Part shown: positions 1 to 6,994 of the stretch, piece by piece | Numbering within the stretch: position 1 is the stretch's first letter | How the letters are laid out: the number at the start of each line of letters is the position of its first letter | From: Bacteroidota bacterium | GTDB lineage: Bacteria > Bacteroidota > Bacteroidia > Chitinophagales > Saprospiraceae | Length of the DNA: 11,900 nt | Assembly (NCBI GenBank): GCA_024280135.1 | Contig: JAJRQS010000304.1 | Span: 1-11,900 of the forward strand | Direction: 5' to 3' | Position numbers and translations under genes: made by a program | Notes under the pieces: generated by a model | Seen by the model: the letters and a program-made list of their open reading frames with translations, nothing else | What the model was told of the DNA's origin: nothing | Databases searched by the model: none

Positions 1-1113
1 TCTGAATTTGTAGGTGAGGGAATATTACTAGCACGAGGGGAAGAACATACTCGACAAAGAACAATAATGTCTCCAAGTTTTTCTCCAGCTAAAATTGGGG
101 AATTAGTTGATTTTATGGGAGATGAAATTGATGTGTACTTAGAAGATTTAGATAAACGACTGGCCCAATCCGATGAGATAGAAATCCTTACGGAAATGAG
201 GCAGATGACTTTCCGCGTCATGTTAAAAGCTATTTATAGCGATGACATGGACGACAAAAACATTAAAGAGCTCTCCGATCGATTCAGTGAACTACAAGTG
301 CTTTTTGTAAAGTTGGTTCGATTTCCGATGCTCATCCGATTATATAATTTGAATGGTGTTAGCAAAAAATTTAAAAAACTAGCTGATAAAAACATCAACT
401 TGTTATTGGAAATAATAGCTAAACGGAGAAATCTTCCCCCGAAGCATGATTTACTAGGAGGGTTAATGTCTGCAAAGTACGAAGATGGAACTGGCATGAC
501 AGATAGCAAACTTCAGCAAGAGAGTTTAGTCTTAATAGTAGCTGGACATGAAACCGCTTCGGACATTCTTTCATGGATTTTTTATTTGATTGAACAACAT
601 CCAGGCACTAAAGAAAAAATATTAGCAGAAGAAAAAGAATGCCTTAAAGGGCGAGAAAAATTAACCTTTATGGAACTAGCTAGGATGGAATACCTAACCC
701 AAGTACTCAATGAATGCCTTCGGTTATATCCACCTTCATGGATTACAGATCGCATAGCCAAAGAAGATGACGAGGTAGCAGGATTTTTTATTCCGAAAGG
801 TGCTAGGGTTTCTCCTTATATTTATGGGATTCATCGAAATCCAGAGCTTTGGAAGGATCCAAGTAAGTTTGATCCTTCTAGATTTTCTAAAGAAAATAGA
901 AAAGACTTAAAAGCCTTTTCTCATATTCCTTTTGGCGCAGGGCCTAGAATGTGTATCGGTCGTCATTTTGCCACAACCGAAATGAAACTTATCGTGCTTA
1001 AAATGCTTAATCGCTATGATTTTAAATTAACGCCCAATCAAAAAATAGAAATGCTCCCACTAGTCACTTTAAGACCAAGATATGGGATCAAATTCAATTT
1101 GATAAAAAGGTAA
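1..1113 (+). CDS. Cytochrome P450, 5'-truncated by the window edge
   Basis: Haem-thiolate monooxygenase, missing its N-terminus. The frame is open from base 1, so the ATG at 67 is internal: the codons before it read GEEHTRQR, the C-helix region that precedes the usual P450 SPSF-type segment. Numbering from that Met, the I-helix oxygen-activation motif AGHET lies at 159-163, the K-helix ExxR is ECLR at 216-219, a PERF-like DPSRF follows, and the haem-binding loop FGAGPRMCIG at 289-298 has the axial Cys at 296. All core elements are intact, so the enzyme is probably active. The visible part is 370 codons, about 80% of a usual 450-residue P450. The motif style resembles CYP102/CYP4-like fatty-acid hydroxylases, but the substrate cannot be told. 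No ferredoxin or reductase gene is adjacent on the visible side. It converges with the deacetylase gene, with 9 bases between the stops. Confidence 0.93.
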   Translation, partial: SEFVGEGILLARGEEHTRQRTIMSPSFSPAKIGELVDFMGDEIDVYLEDLDKRLAQSDEIEILTEMRQMTFRVMLKAIYSDDMDDKNIKELSDRFSELQVLFVKLVRFPMLIRLYNLNGVSKKFKKLADKNINLLLEIIAKRRNLPPKHDLLGGLMSAKYEDGTGMTDSKLQQESLVLIVAGHETASDILSWIFYLIEQHPGTKEKILAEEKECLKGREKLTFMELARMEYLTQVLNECLRLYPPSWITDRIAKEDDEVAGFFIPKGARVSPYIYGIHRNPELWKDPSKFDPSRFSKENRKDLKAFSHIPFGAGPRMCIGRHFATTEMKLIVLKMLNRYDFKLTPNQKIEMLPLVTLRPRYGIKFNLIKR

Positions 1114-1125
1114 AAATAATTTTTA
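1111..1125. repeat. AT-only perfect palindrome spanning two convergent stop codons
   Basis: TAAAAAT-A-ATTTTTA is a 7+1+7 inverted repeat. It begins with the TAA of the P450 gene and ends with the TAA of the oppositely oriented deacetylase gene. It could act as a weak bidirectional terminator, but it has no GC stem, and in AT-rich DNA such a palindrome can occur by chance. Confidence 0.35.
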
Positions 1126-1866
1126 GCGTGCAAATTCCATGGTCTGAAAATCCAAATCCTGCTGAATCAAGGTCTTAATAATTGCTAAAAATCTATCGTG
1201 TGAATCTTCATGATCATGAATTAGTATGATTTCTGGATGTTCACCTGCAGAAAGCCAATACTCTTTCGGTCGTTTGGACACTAAAGGATTATTGGCTTTC
1301 TCGCTACTTAGTCTTTCCAATATAAACGAGTCAGACCTCGTATTGTCATAATCTAAAGTGTCAAAAGTCCAGTGCCAATCAATATCTTGGTCCAAAAAAG
1401 CTTTCTTATAAAAATGGTAACAAGGATCTAGTTTTGGTGGTTTTTGAAAGCCAGATTCTTGTAGAAAATTTTGGAATTCTTTTTTCTTAGCTTTATCTTG
1501 CTTGCGCCAAAAACTAGGATAACGACCTCTCAAGCCATCTCCTTTATCTCCATATGGAAAGCGAAAATACTTTGTTCTGCGTTCAATTCCAGATTCAGCA
1601 TAAAGGTCATTTATAATCTTTTCTGTTTTTAAAACTTCATTTTTCATTTCAGCATTAGATAAATCCGAAAAATGAGGGTGGCTATAGGAGTGGTTTCCGA
1701 TTACAAATCCGTTTTTAAGCGCATCCAGCATGGCACCTGGAAAGGCTTCCATATGCTCCCCAATACTAAAAAAAATAGCCGGAATATTGTATTCCAAAAG
1801 AATATCAATCTTTTCTCCCATCATTGGAGAAGGACTATCATCTATCGTCAAAAAGACTTTTTTCAT
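1123..1866 (-). CDS. NodB-type polysaccharide deacetylase family protein, no signal peptide
   Basis: Carbohydrate esterase 4 (NodB homology) fold, 247 residues. These enzymes are metal-dependent hydrolases that remove N- or O-acetyl groups from sugars such as chitooligosaccharide or peptidoglycan. Visible motifs: TIDDSPS at 7-13 (motif 1, with Ser where Gly is usual in DDGP); HSYSH at 59-63 (metal-binding His pair); RFPYG at 102-106; DTLDYD at 169-174; and LIHDH at 215-219 with the C-terminal catalytic His. Between motifs 3 and 4 there is a Lys-rich insert of about 55 residues. The protein starts directly with MKKVFLTIDD, so no secretion signal is present and it should be cytoplasmic unless it has another route. 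That is atypical for cell-wall enzymes. It lies 48 bases downstream of the WGR gene on the same strand and may share its transcript. The family is clear; the substrate is not known. Confidence 0.85.
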   Translation of the reverse strand: MKKVFLTIDDSPSPMMGEKIDILLEYNIPAIFFSIGEHMEAFPGAMLDALKNGFVIGNHSYSHPHFSDLSNAEMKNEVLKTEKIINDLYAESGIERRTKYFRFPYGDKGDGLRGRYPSFWRKQDKAKKKEFQNFLQESGFQKPPKLDPCYHFYKKAFLDQDIDWHWTFDTLDYDNTRSDSFILERLSSEKANNPLVSKRPKEYWLSAGEHPEIILIHDHEDSHDRFLAIIKTLIQQDLDFQTMEFAR

Positions 1867-1914
1867 ACTACAAATAAAAGGGATATTTTAGTCTTATGTC
1901 TATTCTCTTCTAAA

Positions 1915-4416
1915 CTATCGAATTTTAATATAACCTTTTTTCAATTTTTGAGCAATCAATTTATCGCCAGCTTTAAATGCTTCCTCTGCCGAATCAAAGT
2001 CCTTCGTTTTTTTTGTTCCCTCAGTGCCTATCTTTCCATAGTGTACTACATAGCTTCCATTATAATGACTAAGCTCCCAAAACTTATTTGATTTATCATC
2101 TTTATACTCCAAGTATGCATAATGCTTTCTGTCCTCTATAAACTCCAATGCACTTTTTAAAGCATCATTCACTTCTTCTGATAGAGACTCTCCGTCCAAA
2201 TCCTTCATTGGAAAATCCTTTTTTACTTTTGGACTGTTATACCGTTGCCGAATCCAATCTTCTCCCAATGGACTATCAAAATAATAGAGTACCCTTATCG
2301 CATCTTGAAATTCACCTTCAATCTGATATTTCTTGATATAGTCCCAAGTCACTTCTAATGTCCTTACTACTTGTTCTTTAGAAAACTGATGCGCTGGATT
2401 TAATTTCGTATCATACTGTTCACTATACAGACAAGTAAATATACTTGATATAAGATTAGGAATCTTATGTGCTTTTTTATCTAACACTAAGCTATGTACT
2501 AAGTCAAACACCTTAGGAAGGTGCAAAGAATCTAGTAAAAATGTAACAGCACCTTCTCTTGCTTTTTTTGCTGTACTTTCATAAGAAAATTTATTTGGCT
2601 TTAACCATAACCAAGACATAATTATCTCAATATTCGGATCTTGCTCTCCTTTAATCAAATGTGGAAATTCATCCTTAAACAAGGGAGGAATATCATATGG
2701 AGAGAAAGCTAAACGTATAAACAATGCCGTAATCGATTTTTTCTTTCCTTCATAATTGGATAAAAACAAATACCTAAAAGTACGTTTTGCTAATTCGTAA
2801 TCCTTAATATTCTCAGCTACTTCAAACAATATTTTTGGCTCTAAGCCATCAAAAATGCTTTTCACCTTTTGATGATACACTGCCTTATCTTTGTCTGGTG
2901 TCTCAAACCTATCATATCCGGCATAGGCCTTTTTTAATTGAAGAAGCGTATCTCTTACACTACTTAATTGTTCAGTCTTAACACCAAGAATAGACATAAT
3001 CCCTTCATACTCTTTACTCGTAGTATCATCCTTAAAATAAAAATCAACAACCTCTTTCAAAAGGTATTTATTCTTAAAATGCTCTTTGATATCAAAAATC
3101 ATTACTTGTGCGAAAGAACGTTCTACATTGCCTTTCCATGTTTCTTGGTCTGCTAATAATTCTTTCAAAAACAAATCCGCATACTTACCTCTATCTTTTG
3201 TATTCGGATTTTCCGCAAGGATATACGACAATAAGGGAATGTTATTTAATTCAGATTTTTCGCTTTTTATCAATTTATCAAAAGCATCCCACTGGTTATA
3301 CTTCTTTAGATTTTTACCCAACCAGCGCATTCTACGAATTAAAAAGGTTTCTACCTTTGGATAAATCTTAATCGACAACCACCATAAATCAACAGCATTA
3401 GCGCCACCTCTAAAATGATATGAGTGAGCGACCCAAACCAAATAGGATCTACGCTTCAAAAACAACTCTACAAATTCTTCTTTTTTCGAATAGGAATCAG
3501 AAAGCTTAACATCATAAAATGCATCCGTTTTAGCAAAGAAACCTAGTGGTTCTCGAATTAAATCCAATTTCTCCGTTAAGTTATTATCTATAATAATCTT
3601 CTTAACTTCTTCATATCGCTTGTCTAACGTAAACCCAAAATGGATTAACCAATATAAGGCCAAGTGAGGATCCTCAACAAAAACAGTTCGTTCATCTTCA
3701 TAAGACTTGGTCATTGCTGCTTCATCCTCCCAGTTCCCAAAAGGGCTGACGGATTTAATATGCGTCCAATTAATAAATAACATTGCTACCCATTGATATC
3801 GAGTCATCAACGTTTCGGCATCTACTTTTAATTTTAATTTTTTCAGTTTATAATTTACCCCATGTTTTCCAGGCTTCTTTATTCTTACTTTAACAATAGA
3901 AGCATCATCATGGCTATAACCATAAGTGCCGCTTTGTCCTCTTACATCATGCACAATCCAATCTCCGCCCCCTGGGTATATATGATTACCTTTAACCTCA
4001 TCATCTTCTGAAATGCTCAAAGTCTCACAACCTGCAAAATGACCATAATATTGTCCCCAATCTTTCATTGATCGTTCGAACGCAACCTTGAATACCTCAT
4101 CTGTATCAACCTCTACAGTTTCTAAATTTTCTGCCAAAAACACTTTTTCTTTTGAAAGGTACTCAAATATTTTTTCATAGTCGAATACATATCCAGATGC
4201 ATATGGTCCATCATCTTTCTTATAAATAGATTGATCGGTCACTCCATCGCTCAACATCGGAACTTCTATGTCGTAATCAAACATTGGATTAATATCAAAA
4301 GCATGTTCTTTATTATGTACTAATATATGGGTTCGGCTATTATCACCACATCTAAAATCAAGATTCTTTCTTCTAGCTGAAACGGTAATATTCTCAACGA
4401 TTATATTACCGGTCAC
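1915..4416 (-). CDS. Large protein with C-terminal WGR domain (downstream half of a split gene)
   Basis: 833 residues if read from GTG at 4416-4414. The last 56 residues (778-833) match a WGR domain: KFWEL, then YGKIGTEGT, DFDSAEEA and KLIAQKLKKGYIKI. Trp780 and the Gly are kept; the Arg of the name is Lys here. WGR domains occur in PARP-type proteins, where they bind DNA ends, and in MolR-like bacterial proteins of unclear role. The middle (about 300-730) is rich in amphipathic helices and looks like a helical-repeat scaffold. The first 20 residues continue a beta-solenoid-like repeat begun by the preceding frame. No ATG lies near the start. A GGAGG sits 16 bases before the GTG, which is too far, and itself encodes solenoid residues. 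I therefore infer that this is the C-terminal part of one 1440-residue protein rather than a separate gene. No signal peptide or membrane segment is seen. The function is unknown. Confidence 0.72.
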   Translation of the reverse strand: MTGNIIVENITVSARRKNLDFRCGDNSRTHILVHNKEHAFDINPMFDYDIEVPMLSDGVTDQSIYKKDDGPYASGYVFDYEKIFEYLSKEKVFLAENLETVEVDTDEVFKVAFERSMKDWGQYYGHFAGCETLSISEDDEVKGNHIYPGGGDWIVHDVRGQSGTYGYSHDDASIVKVRIKKPGKHGVNYKLKKLKLKVDAETLMTRYQWVAMLFINWTHIKSVSPFGNWEDEAAMTKSYEDERTVFVEDPHLALYWLIHFGFTLDKRYEEVKKIIIDNNLTEKLDLIREPLGFFAKTDAFYDVKLSDSYSKKEEFVELFLKRRSYLVWVAHSYHFRGGANAVDLWWLSIKIYPKVETFLIRRMRWLGKNLKKYNQWDAFDKLIKSEKSELNNIPLLSYILAENPNTKDRGKYADLFLKELLADQETWKGNVERSFAQVMIFDIKEHFKNKYLLKEVVDFYFKDDTTSKEYEGIMSILGVKTEQLSSVRDTLLQLKKAYAGYDRFETPDKDKAVYHQKVKSIFDGLEPKILFEVAENIKDYELAKRTFRYLFLSNYEGKKKSITALFIRLAFSPYDIPPLFKDEFPHLIKGEQDPNIEIIMSWLWLKPNKFSYESTAKKAREGAVTFLLDSLHLPKVFDLVHSLVLDKKAHKIPNLISSIFTCLYSEQYDTKLNPAHQFSKEQVVRTLEVTWDYIKKYQIEGEFQDAIRVLYYFDSPLGEDWIRQRYNSPKVKKDFPMKDLDGESLSEEVNDALKSALEFIEDRKHYAYLEYKDDKSNKFWELSHYNGSYVVHYGKIGTEGTKKTKDFDSAEEAFKAGDKLIAQKLKKGYIKIR

Positions 4417-4455
4417 AATGAATAGTTCAAATCCTCCTTTGACAATCAGGTTTTT
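4414..4455 (-). other. Probable frameshift junction joining two halves of one coding region
   Basis: The upstream frame ends KGDLKVKT and stops at TGA (4448-4446). If the run of five A on the minus strand (4455-4451) is read with a -1 slip, or had six A, the reading becomes KGDLKVKNLIVKGGFELFIV and runs straight into the downstream frame. The joined text shows parallel units: IFIDGDWVIDGTLYVKG, LFVYVKGDLKVKNLIVKG and LFIVTGNIIVENITVSA. The repeat crosses the frame break, which is strong evidence that both frames were one gene. A canonical X-XXY-YYZ slippery heptamer is not present: the codons are GTA-AAA-ACC. Slippage of a single lysine tRNA on the A run is possible, but an indel (real or from sequencing) is simpler. 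Confidence 0.7.
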
Positions 4456-6236
4456 ACTTTTAAGTCCCCTTTGACATACACAAATAATTTATCCGTAAAA
4501 GTACTTCCTTTGACATAAAGCGTACCATCAATTACCCAATCCCCATCAATAAAAATAGATTTTGCGGGAACGATATCTGATTGCCCATTTTCATTAAAAT
4601 CAAGATACTCTCCTATGGTATAATCTCCCTTAATATGCCCTCCTTTCTTGCTTACGCCAAAAGTTAACTTACTCAATTCATTTACAGTAGAAGTATGCAT
4701 TTTTTTCGAATTTCGATAAGCATAAGCCTCTACAATTTCTTCCTTTATCGGGAATTCCAAATCACTTTTTTTAATAAAACTAGCAAAATTCGTTAGCTTT
4801 AATAGTACACTGTCTAATATTTCTTGTGCTTCCGTTTGGTTCTGTTCTAACCAGACATCACGCTCTTGCTCATTCCTAAAAAACTGAAAATCATATTGCT
4901 TTCCATCTACATGAAACACATTTGCATAATGTTCAAACACTTCGGTTAGCAAGTTTCCGCCCTGCACAAAAATCTGCGTTCTTTTTTCTTTTTTTAATTC
5001 TGCTACACTTTTTTGCGTAAGCAATTCTATTATTTCTACTGCATCAACCGGTTTTAGTTTATGCTTTTTGAACACCTTCTTTCTTTTCTTAAAAAAATCT
5101 TCTCGGTCTGATGAGTACTTCAACTCCTCAGCCTGAAGTAATCTAGCATTAGTATTAAAATCCTTTAGCTTAAATACTTTACTATAAGCATACGATACAT
5201 ACTCACTATTCACAGGCATAATAAAAGCTACATCCCAGTCCAATGGATCTGACTCCGTTTTATTAACATAAAAATATAAACAATTGATTTTCAATAAACT
5301 ATACTCAAATTCTTCAATTGTATAATGCTTTTCAGCTACTCTCAAAGGAAGTGAACTCCATTTAATTTTGACACTCTTTGGAGGCTCAAAACGTACTTTA
5401 GGCGTTATATCAAGCGGATATCGTTTCAAAAACTCGTCCACATCAATCGGCTCCTTAAAGAATTCTGGATTTGATAAATTCTTTTCTATTTGTGTTACAG
5501 AATCAGTCCATTCTTGTTTACTCTTAAAAACGGAATAGGCCTCATTCATTAGCTTTATCTTATTACTCTTTATGTAGTACGTAATCAATTTTAATACTAA
5601 GTCCTCTTCTCGATAAACTACTTGCAAATAATCCTCATCATATATAGATCTGGTTTCAGCTCTCACCAATCTACTTTTTTTATTCTCATAAGTAGTCTCA
5701 GTTGGAATATGCTTACCATGGACCATCTCTAACAAATCAATTTCTGTAATAGGTGAAAAACCCAATGTAAACAAAATGGTCAAATGAAAAGTGATCCCTT
5801 GCATTATTTCGGCATCTCCATATACTGTACGAGAGCCTACTAACCCACTAACATAATTCTCGGCAGTCGTTAATTTCTCATCTTCATAATAGTGCCGAAT
5901 ACGAAACCCATCTCCGTCTATGGCAAGTCTAAAAGGTAGCAACTTCCTATCAGTAGGTTTTAGTCTTTTCTTTTCATGTAAAAACAAATACAGCTCATCC
6001 AATACAATGTCCTCCTTAAAAGCTTCAACGGCTTTCGAAACTTCATCTGAAGTTTCGACTTCAATGAAACCCTTCTTTATATATTTCTGAACATACTTAT
6101 CCAGTTTTCCACAAGGCTCGTACTCAAAACTATTCTTACCTTTCTTCATGTCAAAGAAGACAGCCATGAAGTAATCTACTTCAATATTAACAAAAACATA
6201 TTGACCTTTATCTAAATACTCAAGGCACTTTATCAT
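4446..6236 (-). CDS. Uncharacterised large protein ending in a short beta-solenoid repeat (upstream half of a split gene)
   Basis: 596 residues from ATG at 6236-6234. I do not recognise the first 540 residues. They are mixed alpha/beta, rich in Lys, Glu and Phe/Tyr, with no signal peptide or transmembrane helix, so the protein is probably cytoplasmic. The first 60 residues end in KYIKKGFIEV, loosely like the end of a WGR domain, but the diagnostic YGRIG core is absent. From about residue 535 the sequence changes to short Gly/Asp-punctuated strands (KGGHIKGDYTIGEYLDF, IFIDGDWVIDGTLYVKG, LFVYVKGDLKVK), like a right-handed solenoid or polymer-forming fold. The frame then stops at TGA in the middle of a repeat, and the repeat continues in the next frame. 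It follows the lipoprotein gene by 24 bases and is probably in its transcript. This and the following frame most likely encode one protein. Base composition is clearly more AT-rich than ffh. Confidence 0.7.
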   Translation of the reverse strand: MIKCLEYLDKGQYVFVNIEVDYFMAVFFDMKKGKNSFEYEPCGKLDKYVQKYIKKGFIEVETSDEVSKAVEAFKEDIVLDELYLFLHEKKRLKPTDRKLLPFRLAIDGDGFRIRHYYEDEKLTTAENYVSGLVGSRTVYGDAEIMQGITFHLTILFTLGFSPITEIDLLEMVHGKHIPTETTYENKKSRLVRAETRSIYDEDYLQVVYREEDLVLKLITYYIKSNKIKLMNEAYSVFKSKQEWTDSVTQIEKNLSNPEFFKEPIDVDEFLKRYPLDITPKVRFEPPKSVKIKWSSLPLRVAEKHYTIEEFEYSLLKINCLYFYVNKTESDPLDWDVAFIMPVNSEYVSYAYSKVFKLKDFNTNARLLQAEELKYSSDREDFFKKRKKVFKKHKLKPVDAVEIIELLTQKSVAELKKEKRTQIFVQGGNLLTEVFEHYANVFHVDGKQYDFQFFRNEQERDVWLEQNQTEAQEILDSVLLKLTNFASFIKKSDLEFPIKEEIVEAYAYRNSKKMHTSTVNELSKLTFGVSKKGGHIKGDYTIGEYLDFNENGQSDIVPAKSIFIDGDWVIDGTLYVKGSTFTDKLFVYVKGDLKVKT

Positions 6237-6253
6237 AATAAAATCATTTTATT
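6237..6253. repeat. 17-base AT-rich perfect palindrome before the large gene
   Basis: AATAAAAT-C-ATTTTATT is an 8+1+8 inverted repeat. It fills most of the 24-base gap between the lipoprotein stop and the ATG of the large gene, directly touching that ATG. It could form a weak hairpin over the initiation region or be an operator, but AT-rich leaders are normal in this phylum and it may be chance. Confidence 0.35.
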
Positions 6254-6260
6254 TTAGTCT

Positions 6261-6704
6261 CTATCCTGCAGGCCCAAACATGTAAAAGGTAGGTTTACCT
6301 TCGACGATTACTTTCTTTACCCAGCAGTTGGAAGTCTGAATCGTTTCATTTTGCTTGTTGCTCACTTCAAAAGTAACGTTATAGGTACTGTCATCATTCA
6401 GCTCTATTTTCTTCACGACAACTTCTGAAATATCTTCAAACACCATGCATTTATATTTCCCCTGATAATCACCACAAAAGAACTCATTGGCAAATTCCAC
6501 CTTGTTGTTTCCATGAATCTCAATTAATTGCATTTCATAAAACTCTATGTCTAAAAGTTTCACCATTTTCTTATAGTTATGCTTTTTGGCAGCATTGGCT
6601 ATCTTCTGAGTAAATGATTCAATAGTTTCTCTCTTACTCGCTTTTTTGGAAGCAGAACAACTAACTAATCCAACTAAGACGAAAAGAACAATAATAAACC
6701 TCAT
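6261..6704 (-). CDS. Small predicted lipoprotein of unknown function
   Basis: 147 residues starting MRFIIVLFVLVGLVSC. This is a short positive N-terminus, a hydrophobic stretch and a lipobox (LVSC) with the acylated Cys at 16, followed by SASKK, so it should be an SPII-cleaved lipoprotein in the cell envelope. The mature part is a compact alpha/beta domain with two further Cys near the middle (FFCGDYQGKYKC) and one near the end (SNCW). The shape (helix with FTQKIANAAKKHNYKKMVKLLD, then strands) recalls small NTF2-like or DUF4878-type envelope lipoproteins, but I cannot assign a family. A longer frame opens at 6791, but the extra N-terminus would bury the signal peptide and lies upstream of the promoter at 6737-6767, so the ATG at 6704 is preferred. 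It is the first gene of the leftward block. Confidence 0.8.
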   Translation of the reverse strand: MRFIIVLFVLVGLVSCSASKKASKRETIESFTQKIANAAKKHNYKKMVKLLDIEFYEMQLIEIHGNNKVEFANEFFCGDYQGKYKCMVFEDISEVVVKKIELNDDSTYNVTFEVSNKQNETIQTSNCWVKKVIVEGKPTFYMFGPAG

Positions 6705-6736
6705 ATTTTTATTTTTAAGGATTAAGAGCCTAAGCC

Positions 6737-6767
6737 CAAAAGTATTTCTACTTGCGTACCCATCCAA
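6737..6767 (-). promoter_or_regulatory. Bacteroidota-type promoter for the lipoprotein gene
   Basis: On the minus strand, TTG (6767-6765) is followed by 20 bases and then TACTTTTG (6744-6737). This fits the -33 TTG / -7 TAnnTTTG promoter of Bacteroidota, which has a spacer of about 17-23 bases. Transcription would start near 6732, about 28 bases before the lipoprotein ATG. It may drive the whole leftward block. Confidence 0.55.
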
Positions 6768-6901
6768 CCAAAAAGACCTTGTATTCAGCAAAACTATGTC
6801 TAGAACTCCAAAAACAACAGATTTCTTAACAAGTGTTGCCTATTGATTGATAATTGCGCAAGCCGTAAGATATACGATAAATCCAATTAAGAGGTTTGAT
6901 T

Positions 6902-6916
6902 AATTAAGGCTTAATT
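6902..6916. repeat. 15-base perfect palindrome upstream of ffh
   Basis: AATTAAG-G-CTTAATT is a 7+1+7 inverted repeat about 49 bases upstream of the ffh -7 box. A nearby partial copy of the left arm (AATTAAGAGG at about 6885-6894) precedes it. It could be a transcription-factor site, but nothing in the window identifies a regulator. Confidence 0.35.
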
Positions 6917-6964
6917 CAAAGCCCATCACAACAAAAAAATGTACATCCATCACAAATAATTTCC

Positions 6965-6972
6965 TATATTTG
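6965..6972 (+). promoter_or_regulatory. Bacteroidota -7 box (TATATTTG) for ffh
   Basis: TATATTTG matches TAnnTTTG exactly and is followed by GCAC, a usual start context in this phylum. It lies 22 bases before the ffh ATG. No clear -33 TTG is present at the expected spacing. Confidence 0.6.
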
Positions 6973-6994
6973 CACTCGTAAAAAATCAAAGTAC

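Larger units (their letters stand above)
6705..6994. other. Divergent intergenic region between the lipoprotein gene and ffh
   Basis: This 290-base gap separates divergently transcribed genes. It holds the leftward promoter at 6737-6767, a 15-base palindrome at 6902-6916 and the rightward -7 box at 6965-6972. No convincing gene was found in it. No SRP RNA was seen either: the conserved GGAA apical loop on a GC stem is absent. Confidence 0.6.

Noticed and set aside
1672..2091. 139-residue plus-strand frame between and over the deacetylase and WGR genes
   Set aside because: It is antisense to two convincing coding regions, has no family resemblance and no promoter box. It is a shadow.
4414..4440. 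GTG start at 4416 with an AAAGGAGGAT stretch upstream, as a real separate gene start
   Set aside because: The spacing is 16 bases, which is too long, and the stretch encodes VKGG-F residues of a repeat that continues from the preceding frame. I kept the coordinates but treat the start as artificial.
6060..6236. A second WGR domain at the N-terminus of the large protein
   Set aside because: Only the tail KYIKKGFIEV is WGR-like. The tryptophan and the YGRIG core are missing.
6705..6791. 29-residue N-terminal extension of the lipoprotein
   Set aside because: It would place a non-hydrophobic stretch before a good lipoprotein signal peptide, and its start lies upstream of the likely promoter.
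6705..6994. SRP (4.5S/6S-like) RNA next to ffh
   Set aside because: No GC-rich hairpin with a GGAA apical loop is present in this AT-rich gap.
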